DNA of 64,000 bases from Halorarius halobius (GTDB lineage: Archaea; Halobacteriota; Halobacteria; Halobacteriales; Haloarculaceae): contig NZ_CP101161.1 in assembly GCF_024298865.1 (NCBI RefSeq), positions 951,227 to 1,015,226 of the forward strand. Reading direction: 5' to 3'. The position numbers and the translations under genes were made by a program. The notes under the pieces are model-generated. The model had not been told where the DNA came from. It saw nothing but the letters and a program-made list of their open reading frames with translations, and did no database searches. Shown one piece after another: positions 8,129 to 15,490 of this stretch (position 1 is its first letter; the number at the start of each line of letters is the position of its first letter).

Positions 8129-9349
8129 TCAACCGTCGGAGGGCCCGGCGGTCGGGTCGTCGGCCGCGGCCCCCTCTTTCCTGACTGGGTCGGCGCCGTC
8201 GTCCTCGGCGCTGGGACCGCCGTCGTCGGCGCGGGCGGTCTCGGGGTCGTCGGCGTCGGCCGCGTTCGCCTCGGCCGACGGCTCCCCGTCCTCCTCCCGT
8301 TTCTCGCGGAGTTCCGCCTCGGGGTCGAACGTGACCATCCCCGTGCCGGGGGCGTACTCGTAGGCGTGCCACTCCGGGACCACGAGCGCGCCGTTCAGTT
8401 TCCGGATGCGCACCTGCTTGACGAGCGTGTTCGGGACGATTTCGTCGTTGAGGCGGAGTTCGATGAGACCGTCGATGGTGTACTGGAGGTCGTGGGGGAA
8501 CTGGTCGGCACTGCCTGCCGAGATGGTCGCGCCCGCGAAGATGGGGACGAACCGCCCCTTGCAGATATCCGCGCGGATGTCCTTCACGAAGTTGTACGCC
8601 CGCACCGGCTGGACGAGCGTCCCCAGTTCGGTGAGCGAGTCGACGATGACCAGCCCCTGGTCGACCATGTCGCGGTCCTCCAGAGCGTTGTCGAGTTTGT
8701 TGTGGACCTCGCCCACGTCGGTCGGGTCGCGGACCGTCGTGGTGGCGTCTTCGGCGACATCGTACAGGTGGCCGTTCCAGTCGTCCATCCGGTCGAACAT
8801 CCGGTCGCGGTCGTCGAGCCGGTAGGTGAAGCAGTCGATGATGTGGAACAGGCCGGACTCGAGATACGGGAGGACGTTCCACTCCAGCGTGAGGAACTGC
8901 TGGACGACCGCGCCCGGCGGCTCCTGGAAGGAGACGAACACCACGGGTTCGCCCCGCTGGAGCGTCCGCCAGACGAGTTCCGCGCCGACGGCGCGGTCGC
9001 GGGTGCCCGCCTCGCCGGGCACGAGTACGAACGCGTTGCGGGGGTACCCCTCGGGGAGCGAGGCGTCCAGCGCCGACACGCCGGGTTCGACCCGGCGGTT
9101 GCCGTGGTACTCGTCGAACGCGGCGTCGGCCCGCTCGTAGGCGTCGGCACACGCCTGCGAACAGAACGCCCGTTGCTGGCCGTCGAGCGTCGCCTCGACG
9201 GGCGTCTCCGGGACTGGGAGCCGACAGAACGCACACGCCACCCCCTCGCCGTCCCGCTCGCTCGCCGCGGCGACGGCCTCCGCGCCGGGCAGTCGCCGCG
9301 CGCCGTCGACACCCCCCTCGTTGCCGTCGCCTTCGTCACTCATAGACAC
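8129..9349 (-). CDS. zinc-finger protein with KaiC/RadA-like ATPase-fold domain
   Basis: A 406-residue protein. Residues 39-67 form a TRASH/YHS-like treble-clef zinc finger with Cys at 39, 42, 63 and 67 (CxxC then CxxxC). Residues 90-330 have the RecA/KaiC fold, as in haloarchaeal RAD55-like ATPases: LPEGYPRNAFVLVPGEAG, VVFVSFQEPP, LVIVDSLTELG as Walker B, and GRFVPIFAG. The Walker A loop is degenerate: PGEAGTRDR lacks the GKT/S lysine, so normal ATP hydrolysis is doubtful. A long acidic, Ala/Glu/Asp-rich tail follows. It probably acts as a signalling or scaffold protein. An alternative start lies two codons downstream. Confidence 0.82.
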   Translation of the reverse strand: MSMSDEGDGNEGGVDGARRLPGAEAVAAASERDGEGVACAFCRLPVPETPVEATLDGQQRAFCSQACADAYERADAAFDEYHGNRRVEPGVSALDASLPEGYPRNAFVLVPGEAGTRDRAVGAELVWRTLQRGEPVVFVSFQEPPGAVVQQFLTLEWNVLPYLESGLFHIIDCFTYRLDDRDRMFDRMDDWNGHLYDVAEDATTTVRDPTDVGEVHNKLDNALEDRDMVDQGLVIVDSLTELGTLVQPVRAYNFVKDIRADICKGRFVPIFAGATISAGSADQFPHDLQYTIDGLIELRLNDEIVPNTLVKQVRIRKLNGALVVPEWHAYEYAPGTGMVTFDPEAELREKREEDGEPSAEANAADADDPETARADDGGPSAEDDGADPVRKEGAAADDPTAGPSDG

Positions 9350-9424
9350 ACCTCTGAGCGCCAGTCGGGAACGGTTTTCGGTCGCGCGGAGCGTTCAAGT
9401 GGACGCACCCCGTTACCGCGAACC

Positions 9425-9805
9425 ATGGACGTTCGTGACGCGGTGGAGGCCGACGCCGAGCGGATGGCCGAGTTGACCGGGTCGCCCGCGGACGTGATGC
9501 GCAACCTCGTCCACGACCGGACCGTGCGCATCGCGGAGGCCGGCGAGGAGACGCGGGGGTTCGTCTCCTTCGACGCCCAGCGCGAGACGGTCCACGTCAC
9601 GCAACTGGAGGGCACCCACGACGCCTGCGAGCGCCTGCTCGAGGAGCCGGTCCGATTCGCCGAACGCGAGGGGATGGCCGTCGAGTTGCTCGTCGCCGAG
9701 GACGACGACCTGCGGGCAGTCGCCCACGAAGCGGGGTTCACCGAACACGGCGAGGGGCCGCGGTTCGAGGGAACGCGGACGGTGCGGTACCGGCTGGACG
9801 CCTAA
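9425..9805 (+). CDS. GNAT-like protein, 126 aa
   Basis: Starts at ATG 9425 (MDVRDAVEADAERM), the typical opening of GNAT acetyltransferases (variable-R-x-A-x-x-x-D). It ends LRAVAHEAGFTEHGEG-R-F, resembling the C-terminal GF-E segment of the fold. The acetyl-CoA loop Q/R-x-x-G-x-G/A is not visible, and the middle has FVSFDAQRETVHVTQLEG instead. This may be a short or diverged member in which acetyl-CoA binding is altered. It is divergent from the KaiC-like gene, sharing a 75-nt intergenic region with it. Confidence 0.75.
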   Translation: MDVRDAVEADAERMAELTGSPADVMRNLVHDRTVRIAEAGEETRGFVSFDAQRETVHVTQLEGTHDACERLLEEPVRFAEREGMAVELLVAEDDDLRAVAHEAGFTEHGEGPRFEGTRTVRYRLDA

Positions 9806-9859
9806 ACGCGCGGAAAAGAGCGCCTGCTCCCTCGGGACGCTGTGATAGATACAGCCCAG

Positions 9860-10198
9860 CTACTCCTCGGTTGGTTCGGCGACCTGGACCCAGCCGTCGC
9901 CGCGGACGGTGATGCGGAACCCGCGGTACTCGAAGTCGAGACTGCCGCCGGTCACGCCCTTCGTGTCGGTCAGTTTCGTGCCGAACAGCGCGTCGTTGAC
10001 CGCGGCGATATCGACCACCTCGTACAGGAGCGGCTCTTTGATGCTCGCTACCGGTTCGTCCTCGGCGGCGGCGACCGCCTCGATGACGACTGTGGTGAGG
10101 TCCTGGTCGCTCTCCGGGTCGTACGCTCGCTGTTCGATGACCCCCCAGTCGGCGTCCTCACTTGCGGTTCCCCTGTTGTTGTCTTCGCTTTCGCTCAT
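9860..10198 (-). CDS. HalOD1 output-domain protein
   Basis: A 112-residue protein dominated by one halobacterial output domain (HalOD1): LTTVVIEAVAAAEDE, then EPLLYEVVDIAAVNDALF and DFEYRGFRITVRGDGWVQV. The domain also occurs fused to receivers and sensors in haloarchaea and is presumed to be an effector module; its biochemistry is unknown. The N-terminus is acidic and disordered. It overlaps the upstream winged-helix gene by 4 nt (ATGA), so the two are translationally coupled and probably work together. Confidence 0.85.
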   Translation of the reverse strand: MSESEDNNRGTASEDADWGVIEQRAYDPESDQDLTTVVIEAVAAAEDEPVASIKEPLLYEVVDIAAVNDALFGTKLTDTKGVTGGSLDFEYRGFRITVRGDGWVQVAEPTEE

Positions 10199-10662
10199 GT
10201 CTCGTCGGTGCTGTCGTAGCTACGGCTCGCGTGCTGTTCCTGGGCGTGGTCGAGCCCGTGGCCGGCACCCGCCAGGACGGCGAACACCTGCTTGTCGTTT
10301 GGGCCGCGGCGTATCGTTTCGGTCTCGCTGTCGAACTCGACGACGCCCTCGTCGACGAGCTTCGGAACGTGGGTGTGATACAGCGAGACGTACGTCTGGT
10401 CGCGGCGGTACTCGGAGACGCGTGTCTCGTCGAGGTCCTGCTCCCACGCGGTGAGCTTCGTCGCCAGGTCCTCGAGCGTCCACTCGGGGTTCTCCGCGAG
10501 CGCATACATGAGGTAGCGGCGGCGCGGATGCCCCAGCACCGAGAACACGTGGTCGAGTTCCAGCACGGCCGGGTCGATGTCGGGCGGGGCGAACTCTCCC
10601 GGTCGGGACCGGTCCCCCACATCGGAGTCGTCAGGCGGTGTGTCCTCGCCGTCGTGGCTCAT
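10195..10662 (-). CDS. winged-helix transcription regulator, DUF7344-like
   Basis: A 155-residue protein with a winged-helix domain at about residues 35-115: VFSVLGHPRRRYLMYALAE, TLEDLATKLTA, YVSLYHTHVPKLVDEGVVEFD. This matches the haloarchaeal domain I know as DUF7344, typically found beside HalOD1 genes. It has an acidic N-terminal tail and a His/Gln-rich C-terminus (HGLDHAQEQHASR). It is the first gene of a two-gene operon with the HalOD1 protein. A TATA-like element at 10681-10690 gives a leaderless start at ATG 10662. Target genes are unknown. Confidence 0.87.
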   Translation of the reverse strand: MSHDGEDTPPDDSDVGDRSRPGEFAPPDIDPAVLELDHVFSVLGHPRRRYLMYALAENPEWTLEDLATKLTAWEQDLDETRVSEYRRDQTYVSLYHTHVPKLVDEGVVEFDSETETIRRGPNDKQVFAVLAGAGHGLDHAQEQHASRSYDSTDET

Positions 10663-10680
10663 GGGACCATCTTACACACG

Positions 10681-10690
10681 AATATCAAAA
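10681..10690 (-). promoter_or_regulatory. TATA box of the DUF7344-like/HalOD1 operon
   Basis: Minus-strand TTTTGATATT centred 24 nt upstream of the start codon, in a locally AT-rich stretch. Confidence 0.55.
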
Positions 10691-10811
10691 GTATTCCGTC
10701 GTAGGAGTTCAGATGGCATCTACTCGTGGCCACCCGACAACCTCCCACCGTAGTCACCAGAACCTGAAGCGTTCACACGCTCAACGAGACAGGCAACCAC
10801 GGCAAGCACCG

Positions 10812-10857
10812 CGAGCGAAGCGGGCGGTTCACCGTGGCCGAACGCAGTGAGGCCGCC
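10812..10857. repeat. GAGCGAAGCG-type intergenic hairpin
   Basis: Just beyond the polD1 stop codon. It contains gcgagcgaagcg, then GGCGG (10823-10827) pairing with CCGCC (10853-10857), enclosing GGCC-gaacgcagtga-GGCC. It belongs to the same loose family as the sequences at 20041-20066 and 42143-42165. It may act as a 3'-end RNA structure. Confidence 0.45.
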
Positions 10858-10866
10858 GTGTCTTTT

Positions 10867-12411
10867 TCAGCTGAACTTGTGGACGGTCATCTCCAGCGTG
10901 TCCAAATCGAGAATCGGCGCGAAGCCGGCGTCGGGGTCGATGTTGACGGATTTCTGGAAGTCGGTCTGGGCCTGCCAACAGCCCGAGTTGACGGCGATGA
11001 CCTTCCGGTACTGCCCCCAGCCGAGTTTGTGGACGTGGCCCGTGTGGAACACGTCGGGCACCTCCTCCATCACGAGGTAGTCCTTCTCCTCGGGGGCGAG
11101 CCGCGTGTGGCCGCCGTACTGCGGGGCGACGTGGCGCTTCTTCAGGAGCTGGAACATCGCCTTGTGGGGTTCGTCGTAGCTGGCCTGGTCCTCCGGTAGT
11201 TCGGCGATGACCTCGTCGAGCGAGACGCCGTGGTACATCAGGATGTCGACCCCCTCCACGGTGACCATCGAGGGGTTGCCCGTGATGCGGGCGTCGTGGG
11301 CGCTCATGATGTCGCGGAGTTCCTCGTCGAACCCCGGCTGGGGCTCGGCGAGGCGGACGGCGTCGTGGTTGCCCGGAATCATCAGTATCTCCATGTCGCC
11401 GGGCACCTCCTTCAGATGCTCCGAGAACGCCCGGTACTGGTCGTAGATGTCGACGACGTCGAGTTCGTCGTCCTGGTCGGGGTAGACGCCGACGCCCTCG
11501 ACCATGTCGCCCGCGATGAGCAGGTACTCGACGTGCTGGGCGTCCTCGGTGTGGAGCCAGTCCGTAAAGCGGTGCCAGGCGTCGGCCATGAACTCCTCGG
11601 AGCCGACGTGAACGTCCGAGATGAGCGCCGCCTGGACGTGGCGGTCGGCGGTGCTGGGCGAGTACGTCCGCGGGATGTCGGGGAAATGCATCGAGTCGAC
11701 GAAGACGATGCCGCCGTCGTCGCTGAGGGTGCCGTCGATGGCGACCACCTCGTCAAGGAGCAGTTGGTCGACGAGGTCCGCGATGGGTTTGTCCTTCATC
11801 ACGAGACACGGGAACGTGCCCTTCGTGTCCTCCAGTTCGACGAGCCAGTGGCCGTTGGCCGTCGAGCGGACGTCGTTGACCATCCCGACGAGGCCGGCCT
11901 CGCCGCCGCCGGGCATCGCCTCCAGCGAGTCCGTCGGGCGGTGGTTCACCCGGCCCCGCAGTTGCTTGGAGAGCTTCTCGTAGCGGTCGCGGAACACCGT
12001 CACGAACTCGTCGTACTCGCCGGTTCCGGTCGACTCGCCGGTGATGTCGCCGGCGACGGACAGCGACCGCTTCGAGCGGTCGGGGTCGCGCTCGAACGAC
12101 CCCTTCGTTTCGACTGGAGACGCGCCGGCGCCGGCGTCCGATTCGGGTGGGTCGTCTCCACCCGAAACGGAGGGGTCTGCCGCGGGCGTCGCCTCGCCGC
12201 CGGTGCGCTCGGCCGCGGGGCCGTCCTCGAGTGCCGCGCGGACGTGGTCGGCGGTGAGCACGAGCGCGTCCGGCGGGGCGGCGTCGACGGCGGCGACGAG
12301 CGCGGCCTCGGGGTTCGCGGCACCCGAAAGGAGGGTGATGGCCTCGCGCTCGGCGTTGTAGCCGTGGCTGGCGAGCGTCTGAGCGATGCGTGCCGGCGTC
12401 TCCTGTGGCAC
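10867..12411 (-). CDS. polD1: DNA polymerase D small subunit (DP1)
   Basis: The 514-residue exonuclease/regulatory subunit of the archaeal replicative polymerase D. After a variable N-terminal third (acidic linker at about residues 85-125), an OB-fold (GTFPCLVMKDKPIADL) leads into an Mre11-like phosphodiesterase domain. Its metal motifs are present: ALISDVHVGSEEF, LLIAGDMVEGVGVYP, MIPGNHDAVRLAEP, MYHGVSLDEV and FHTGHVHKLGWG. The metal ligands appear complete, consistent with active 3'-5' exonuclease. The partner large subunit is not in this window. It is divergent from the signal peptidase gene. Confidence 0.95.
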   Translation of the reverse strand: MPQETPARIAQTLASHGYNAEREAITLLSGAANPEAALVAAVDAAPPDALVLTADHVRAALEDGPAAERTGGEATPAADPSVSGGDDPPESDAGAGASPVETKGSFERDPDRSKRSLSVAGDITGESTGTGEYDEFVTVFRDRYEKLSKQLRGRVNHRPTDSLEAMPGGGEAGLVGMVNDVRSTANGHWLVELEDTKGTFPCLVMKDKPIADLVDQLLLDEVVAIDGTLSDDGGIVFVDSMHFPDIPRTYSPSTADRHVQAALISDVHVGSEEFMADAWHRFTDWLHTEDAQHVEYLLIAGDMVEGVGVYPDQDDELDVVDIYDQYRAFSEHLKEVPGDMEILMIPGNHDAVRLAEPQPGFDEELRDIMSAHDARITGNPSMVTVEGVDILMYHGVSLDEVIAELPEDQASYDEPHKAMFQLLKKRHVAPQYGGHTRLAPEEKDYLVMEEVPDVFHTGHVHKLGWGQYRKVIAVNSGCWQAQTDFQKSVNIDPDAGFAPILDLDTLEMTVHKFS

Positions 12412-12507
12412 ACACGGAGGTTGCGACGGCCGGAGAAAAGCGTAGCGGAAGTCGGGGCGGGCGTCGAAACGGGAAGGTTGAAACCGCTCGCACCGAATTG
12501 GCGGCTA

Positions 12508-13269
12508 ATGAGCGACGACACGGGACCACGCACCCTCCGCGAGTGGGTGGAGTGGTTCCGGACGACCGACGAGGGCGCCGTCGTCTGGGTCCGGGAGGTG
12601 GTGACCAGCGCCGGCGCGGTGCTTGCCGTCGGCCTGTTGCTTTTCGCCATCAGCGGGGTTTGGCCGCCGATGGTCGCCGTCGAGTCGTCGAGCATGCACC
12701 CGAACATGAACACGGGCGACCTCGTGTTCGTGATGGAGGAGCACCGGCTCTCCCCCGAGTTCGCCACCGCCGAGACGGGCGTGGTGACCTACCAGACCGG
12801 GGAACGTGAGGGGTACACGAAGTTCAGCGCCCCCGGCGACGTCATCATCTACCGGCCGGACAACCGCTCGGGGACGCCCATCATCCACCGGGCGCGGTTC
12901 TGGGTGGACGACGGCGAGAACTGGTACGACCGGGCGAACCGGAGCTACGTGGGGAGCGCCGACAACTGCAACGAGTTGCGCTACTGTCCCGCGCCCCACG
13001 CCGGCTTCATCACGAAGGGCGACAACGAGAACACGAACCGGCGCTACGACCAGGTGAACGGGCTCTCGCCGCCGGTCCGTCCGGGCTGGGTCGTCGGCAC
13101 CGCCGAGGTGGGCATCCCGCTGGTCGGCTACGTGAAGCTCTGTGCCTCCAGTGGGCCGTGCCCGCTGACGGCGACGGCGGCGCCCGGCGCGCCGCCCGCG
13201 ACCGTCGACCCCGCGCCGGCGTTCGAGGCGAGCGCCCGACCGGCGAACGCGACCGCAGTCGCCGGATAG
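12508..13269 (+). CDS. sec11: signal peptidase I, archaeal Sec11 type
   Basis: A 253-residue membrane serine protease that removes signal peptides from Sec/Tat-exported proteins. A transmembrane segment spans about 34-52 (TSAGAVLAVGLLLFAISG). The nucleophile Ser62 is in SSSMHPN. His127 (TPIIHRARFW) takes the place of the bacterial Lys, and an Asp in the GDN motif (172) completes the archaeal/ER-type Ser-His-Asp site. The long insertion between Ser and His (about 75-120) is common in halophile Sec11b. The C-terminus is a Pro/Ala-rich tail rather than a second clear helix. Confidence 0.93.
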   Translation: MSDDTGPRTLREWVEWFRTTDEGAVVWVREVVTSAGAVLAVGLLLFAISGVWPPMVAVESSSMHPNMNTGDLVFVMEEHRLSPEFATAETGVVTYQTGEREGYTKFSAPGDVIIYRPDNRSGTPIIHRARFWVDDGENWYDRANRSYVGSADNCNELRYCPAPHAGFITKGDNENTNRRYDQVNGLSPPVRPGWVVGTAEVGIPLVGYVKLCASSGPCPLTATAAPGAPPATVDPAPAFEASARPANATAVAG

Positions 13270-13296
13270 CCGCCGCGACCACGCGACGCGAGCGGC

Positions 13297-13926
13297 TCAA
13301 CAGACGGGCTTCGGGTTGACGCCCATCGACTCCAGCCGCTCGGTGTACTCGTCGTAGGCGCTCCCGATGGCGGCGGTGGCGGCCTCGCGGGCCCGCTCCC
13401 AGTCGGCCTCGTCCGCACAGCGCTCAGCGAGCAGGTCGGTCGCCCGCTCCAGTTGGTCGTCGAGGTCCGCCCCGAGGTCACGGAACAACTGCGAGGTCTG
13501 CGGGTCGGCCTCGCCGACGAAGTAGCCGGTCAACTGCTCCTTGGACTTCTCGGCCGCGAGCGTGCGGCCGACGAGCCCGCCCAGCCGGTCGAGCGTGTCG
13601 TCGAACCCTCGGAGCATCTCCTGGATGGCCGGCACCGCCTCGCTCGGCTCGTGGGCGTCGAGTTCGGCGGCGACCCGCTCGTAGTGCTCGCGCTCCTCCT
13701 CGGCGGTGGCGGCGAACGCCTCGGCGGCCGCCTCGTCGTCGGCGTCGGCGGCCCACGCGGCGAACGTCTCGGCGGCGGCGTGTTCGGCGTCGGCGGCCGC
13801 CGCCAGCACCGCGTCGGTCTCCATCTCGCCCATCGTGTCGGCGTACAGTGATTTCGACGAGCCGAGCCGCGACAGTTCGGTCTTGGCGTCGGCGCGGACG
13901 GCGTCGAGGAACTCCTCGGGAGTCAT
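13297..13926 (-). CDS. rubrerythrin/ferritin-like family protein
   Basis: A 209-residue, all-helical, Ala/Glu-rich protein starting at ATG 13926. Repeated E-x-x-H/E pairs (VLAAAADAEHAAAE; AATAEEEREHYERVA; DADWERARE) suggest a four-helix ferritin-like bundle with carboxylate and His metal ligands. It lacks the C-terminal rubredoxin-type CxxC of true rubrerythrin. A separate zinc-ribbon gene of that type lies upstream of gdhB in the same cluster. It might handle peroxide or iron, by inference from the family only. It ends 27 nt from the convergent sec11 stop codon. Confidence 0.8.
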   Translation of the reverse strand: MTPEEFLDAVRADAKTELSRLGSSKSLYADTMGEMETDAVLAAAADAEHAAAETFAAWAADADDEAAAEAFAATAEEEREHYERVAAELDAHEPSEAVPAIQEMLRGFDDTLDRLGGLVGRTLAAEKSKEQLTGYFVGEADPQTSQLFRDLGADLDDQLERATDLLAERCADEADWERAREAATAAIGSAYDEYTERLESMGVNPKPVC

Positions 13927-13976
13927 GGCTCCGGCTACGGCGAGCGGCGGCTTGTAGCCTGCGACAGCGACAGCCG

Positions 13977-15260
13977 TTACGGCCAGAGCCCGCGGGCCTC
14001 GTGTGCCTCCGCGAGCCGCGAGAGCGCGACGACGTAGGCGGCGTCGCGCCACGTCACGCCCCGGGCGTCGACTTCCTCGCGAACCGCGTTCCAGGCGGTC
14101 CGCATCTCGGCGTCGAGTTCCTCGTTCACCCGGTCGAGCGACCACGACCGCCGGTTGATGTCCTGGAGCCACTCGAAGTAGCTCACCGTCACGCCGCCCG
14201 CGTTGGCGAGGATGTCGGGGATGACGGGGACGCCACGCTCCTCCAGCACCGCGTCGGCGCCGAACGTCGTGGGGCCGTTTGCTCCCTCGACCACGATGTC
14301 CGCGCGCACGTCGTTCGCGTTCTCCTCGGTGATGACGTTGCCCACCGCCGCGGGCACGAGCACGTCGACGTCCAGTTCCAGCAGTTCCTCGTTCGACAGC
14401 GCCTCGCCGTCGACACCCGTGACGGCTTCGGGCTCCTCGTCGTGGGCGGGAATCGCCGCGGGGTCCAGCCCGCCGGGGTCGTACACCGCACCGTTCACGT
14501 CGCTGACGGCGACGACGGTCGCGCCCCACTCGTCGAGCAGGCGGGCGGCGCTCGCGCCGACGCTCCCGAACCCCTGGACTCCGACGGTCGTCTCCGCGAG
14601 CGAGCGGTCGTAGTAGTCGCAGGCCTCGCGGGTGACGATGGCGACGCTTCGGCCCGGTGCCGTCTCCCGGCCGTAGCTCCCGCCGACGACCGGCGGCTTG
14701 CCCGTGACGACGCCCGGGATGGTCTCGCCCTCCTGCATGCTGTAGGCGTCCATTATCCACGCCATCGTCTGGGCGTCGGTACCCATGTCGGGCGCCGGGA
14801 TGTCCTGGTTCGGCCCGATGGCGGCCCGCACCTCCTCGGTGAACCGGCGGGTGAGTCGCTCCATCTCGGCGTCGCTCAGCGACTTCGGGTCGACCACGAC
14901 GCCGCCCTTCGCCCCGCCGAACGGGAGGTCCATCACCGCGCATTTCCAGGTCATCCACATGGCGAGGCCGACGCTCTCGTCGCGGGTGACGCCGGGGTGG
15001 AACCGCAGACCGCCCTTGTACGGGCCGCGAACGCTGTCGTGCTGGGCGCGGTAGCCCGAGAACACCTCGACGGTGCCGTCGTCGCGTTCGATGGGGACGG
15101 TCACCTCGTGGACCTTCGCGGGGTGGCGCAGTCGCTCGACGACGTTCGGGTCGATGTCGAGTTCACCCGCCGCGCGGGCGAGCTGGCGGCGGGCCGTCGC
15201 CAGCGCCGACTCGGTCGGCTCCTCCGGCCGCGCGGCCGCGTGAGCAGTCTCCGAGGACAT
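13977..15260 (-). CDS. gdhB: glutamate dehydrogenase
   Basis: A 427-residue hexameric-type Glu/Leu/Phe/Val dehydrogenase that interconverts glutamate and 2-oxoglutarate plus ammonia. The substrate domain has [14 protein letters not shown] and the catalytic-Lys region [14 protein letters not shown]. The Rossmann domain shows [16 protein letters not shown] and later EGANGPTTF. Length and motif order match the short (about 420 aa) archaeal enzymes. Cofactor preference cannot be fixed here. It starts 3 nt after the zinc-ribbon gene and is followed 50 nt later by the ferritin-like gene, all on one strand. Confidence 0.94.
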   Translation of the reverse strand: MSSETAHAAARPEEPTESALATARRQLARAAGELDIDPNVVERLRHPAKVHEVTVPIERDDGTVEVFSGYRAQHDSVRGPYKGGLRFHPGVTRDESVGLAMWMTWKCAVMDLPFGGAKGGVVVDPKSLSDAEMERLTRRFTEEVRAAIGPNQDIPAPDMGTDAQTMAWIMDAYSMQEGETIPGVVTGKPPVVGGSYGRETAPGRSVAIVTREACDYYDRSLAETTVGVQGFGSVGASAARLLDEWGATVVAVSDVNGAVYDPGGLDPAAIPAHDEEPEAVTGVDGEALSNEELLELDVDVLVPAAVGNVITEENANDVRADIVVEGANGPTTFGADAVLEERGVPVIPDILANAGGVTVSYFEWLQDINRRSWSLDRVNEELDAEMRTAWNAVREEVDARGVTWRDAAYVVALSRLAEAHEARGLWP

Positions 15261-15263
15261 GGG

Positions 15264-15407
15264 TCACTCCATCGGCGTCTGTCGGTTCCGCATCGACCCG
15301 CCGCAGACCGGACACTCGCCGGGCGGCGCCTCCTCACGGGCGATGGCCCCGCAGTCGAAGCACTCGTAGGCCGTCTCGTCGTCGCCGTCGGGTTCGACGT
15401 CTCGCAT
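15264..15407 (-). CDS. rubrerythrin-like zinc-ribbon protein, 47 aa
   Basis: A 47-residue protein from ATG 15407 to TGA at 15264. It carries YECFDCGAIA and GECPVCGGSMRNR, two CxxC knuckles of a rubredoxin/rubrerythrin-type zinc ribbon. Similar single-domain proteins are widespread in haloarchaea (I know them as DUF7129). It is the first gene of the cluster with gdhB and a ferritin-like protein. The ribbon may deliver electrons or simply bind zinc. Confidence 0.85.
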   Translation of the reverse strand: MRDVEPDGDDETAYECFDCGAIAREEAPPGECPVCGGSMRNRQTPME

Positions 15408-15433
15408 CGCCCGACGTAAGGTTCGTGCAAGAA

Positions 15434-15488
15434 TTACCGTGTTTGTTCAACAGTAAACCATTCCGAGGAACCACTGTTCACTATTGAA
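15434..15488. promoter_or_regulatory. candidate operator/promoter upstream of the gdhB cluster
   Basis: AT-richer stretch between the regulator stop codon and the zinc-ribbon start. It carries two related TGTTCA-containing sequences (GTTCAACAGTAAACC and GTTCACTATTGAACC) about 28 nt apart, and a TATA-like GGTAATTC near 15430 on the minus strand. It may bind a regulator; this is inference. Confidence 0.35.
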
Positions 15489-15490
15489 CC

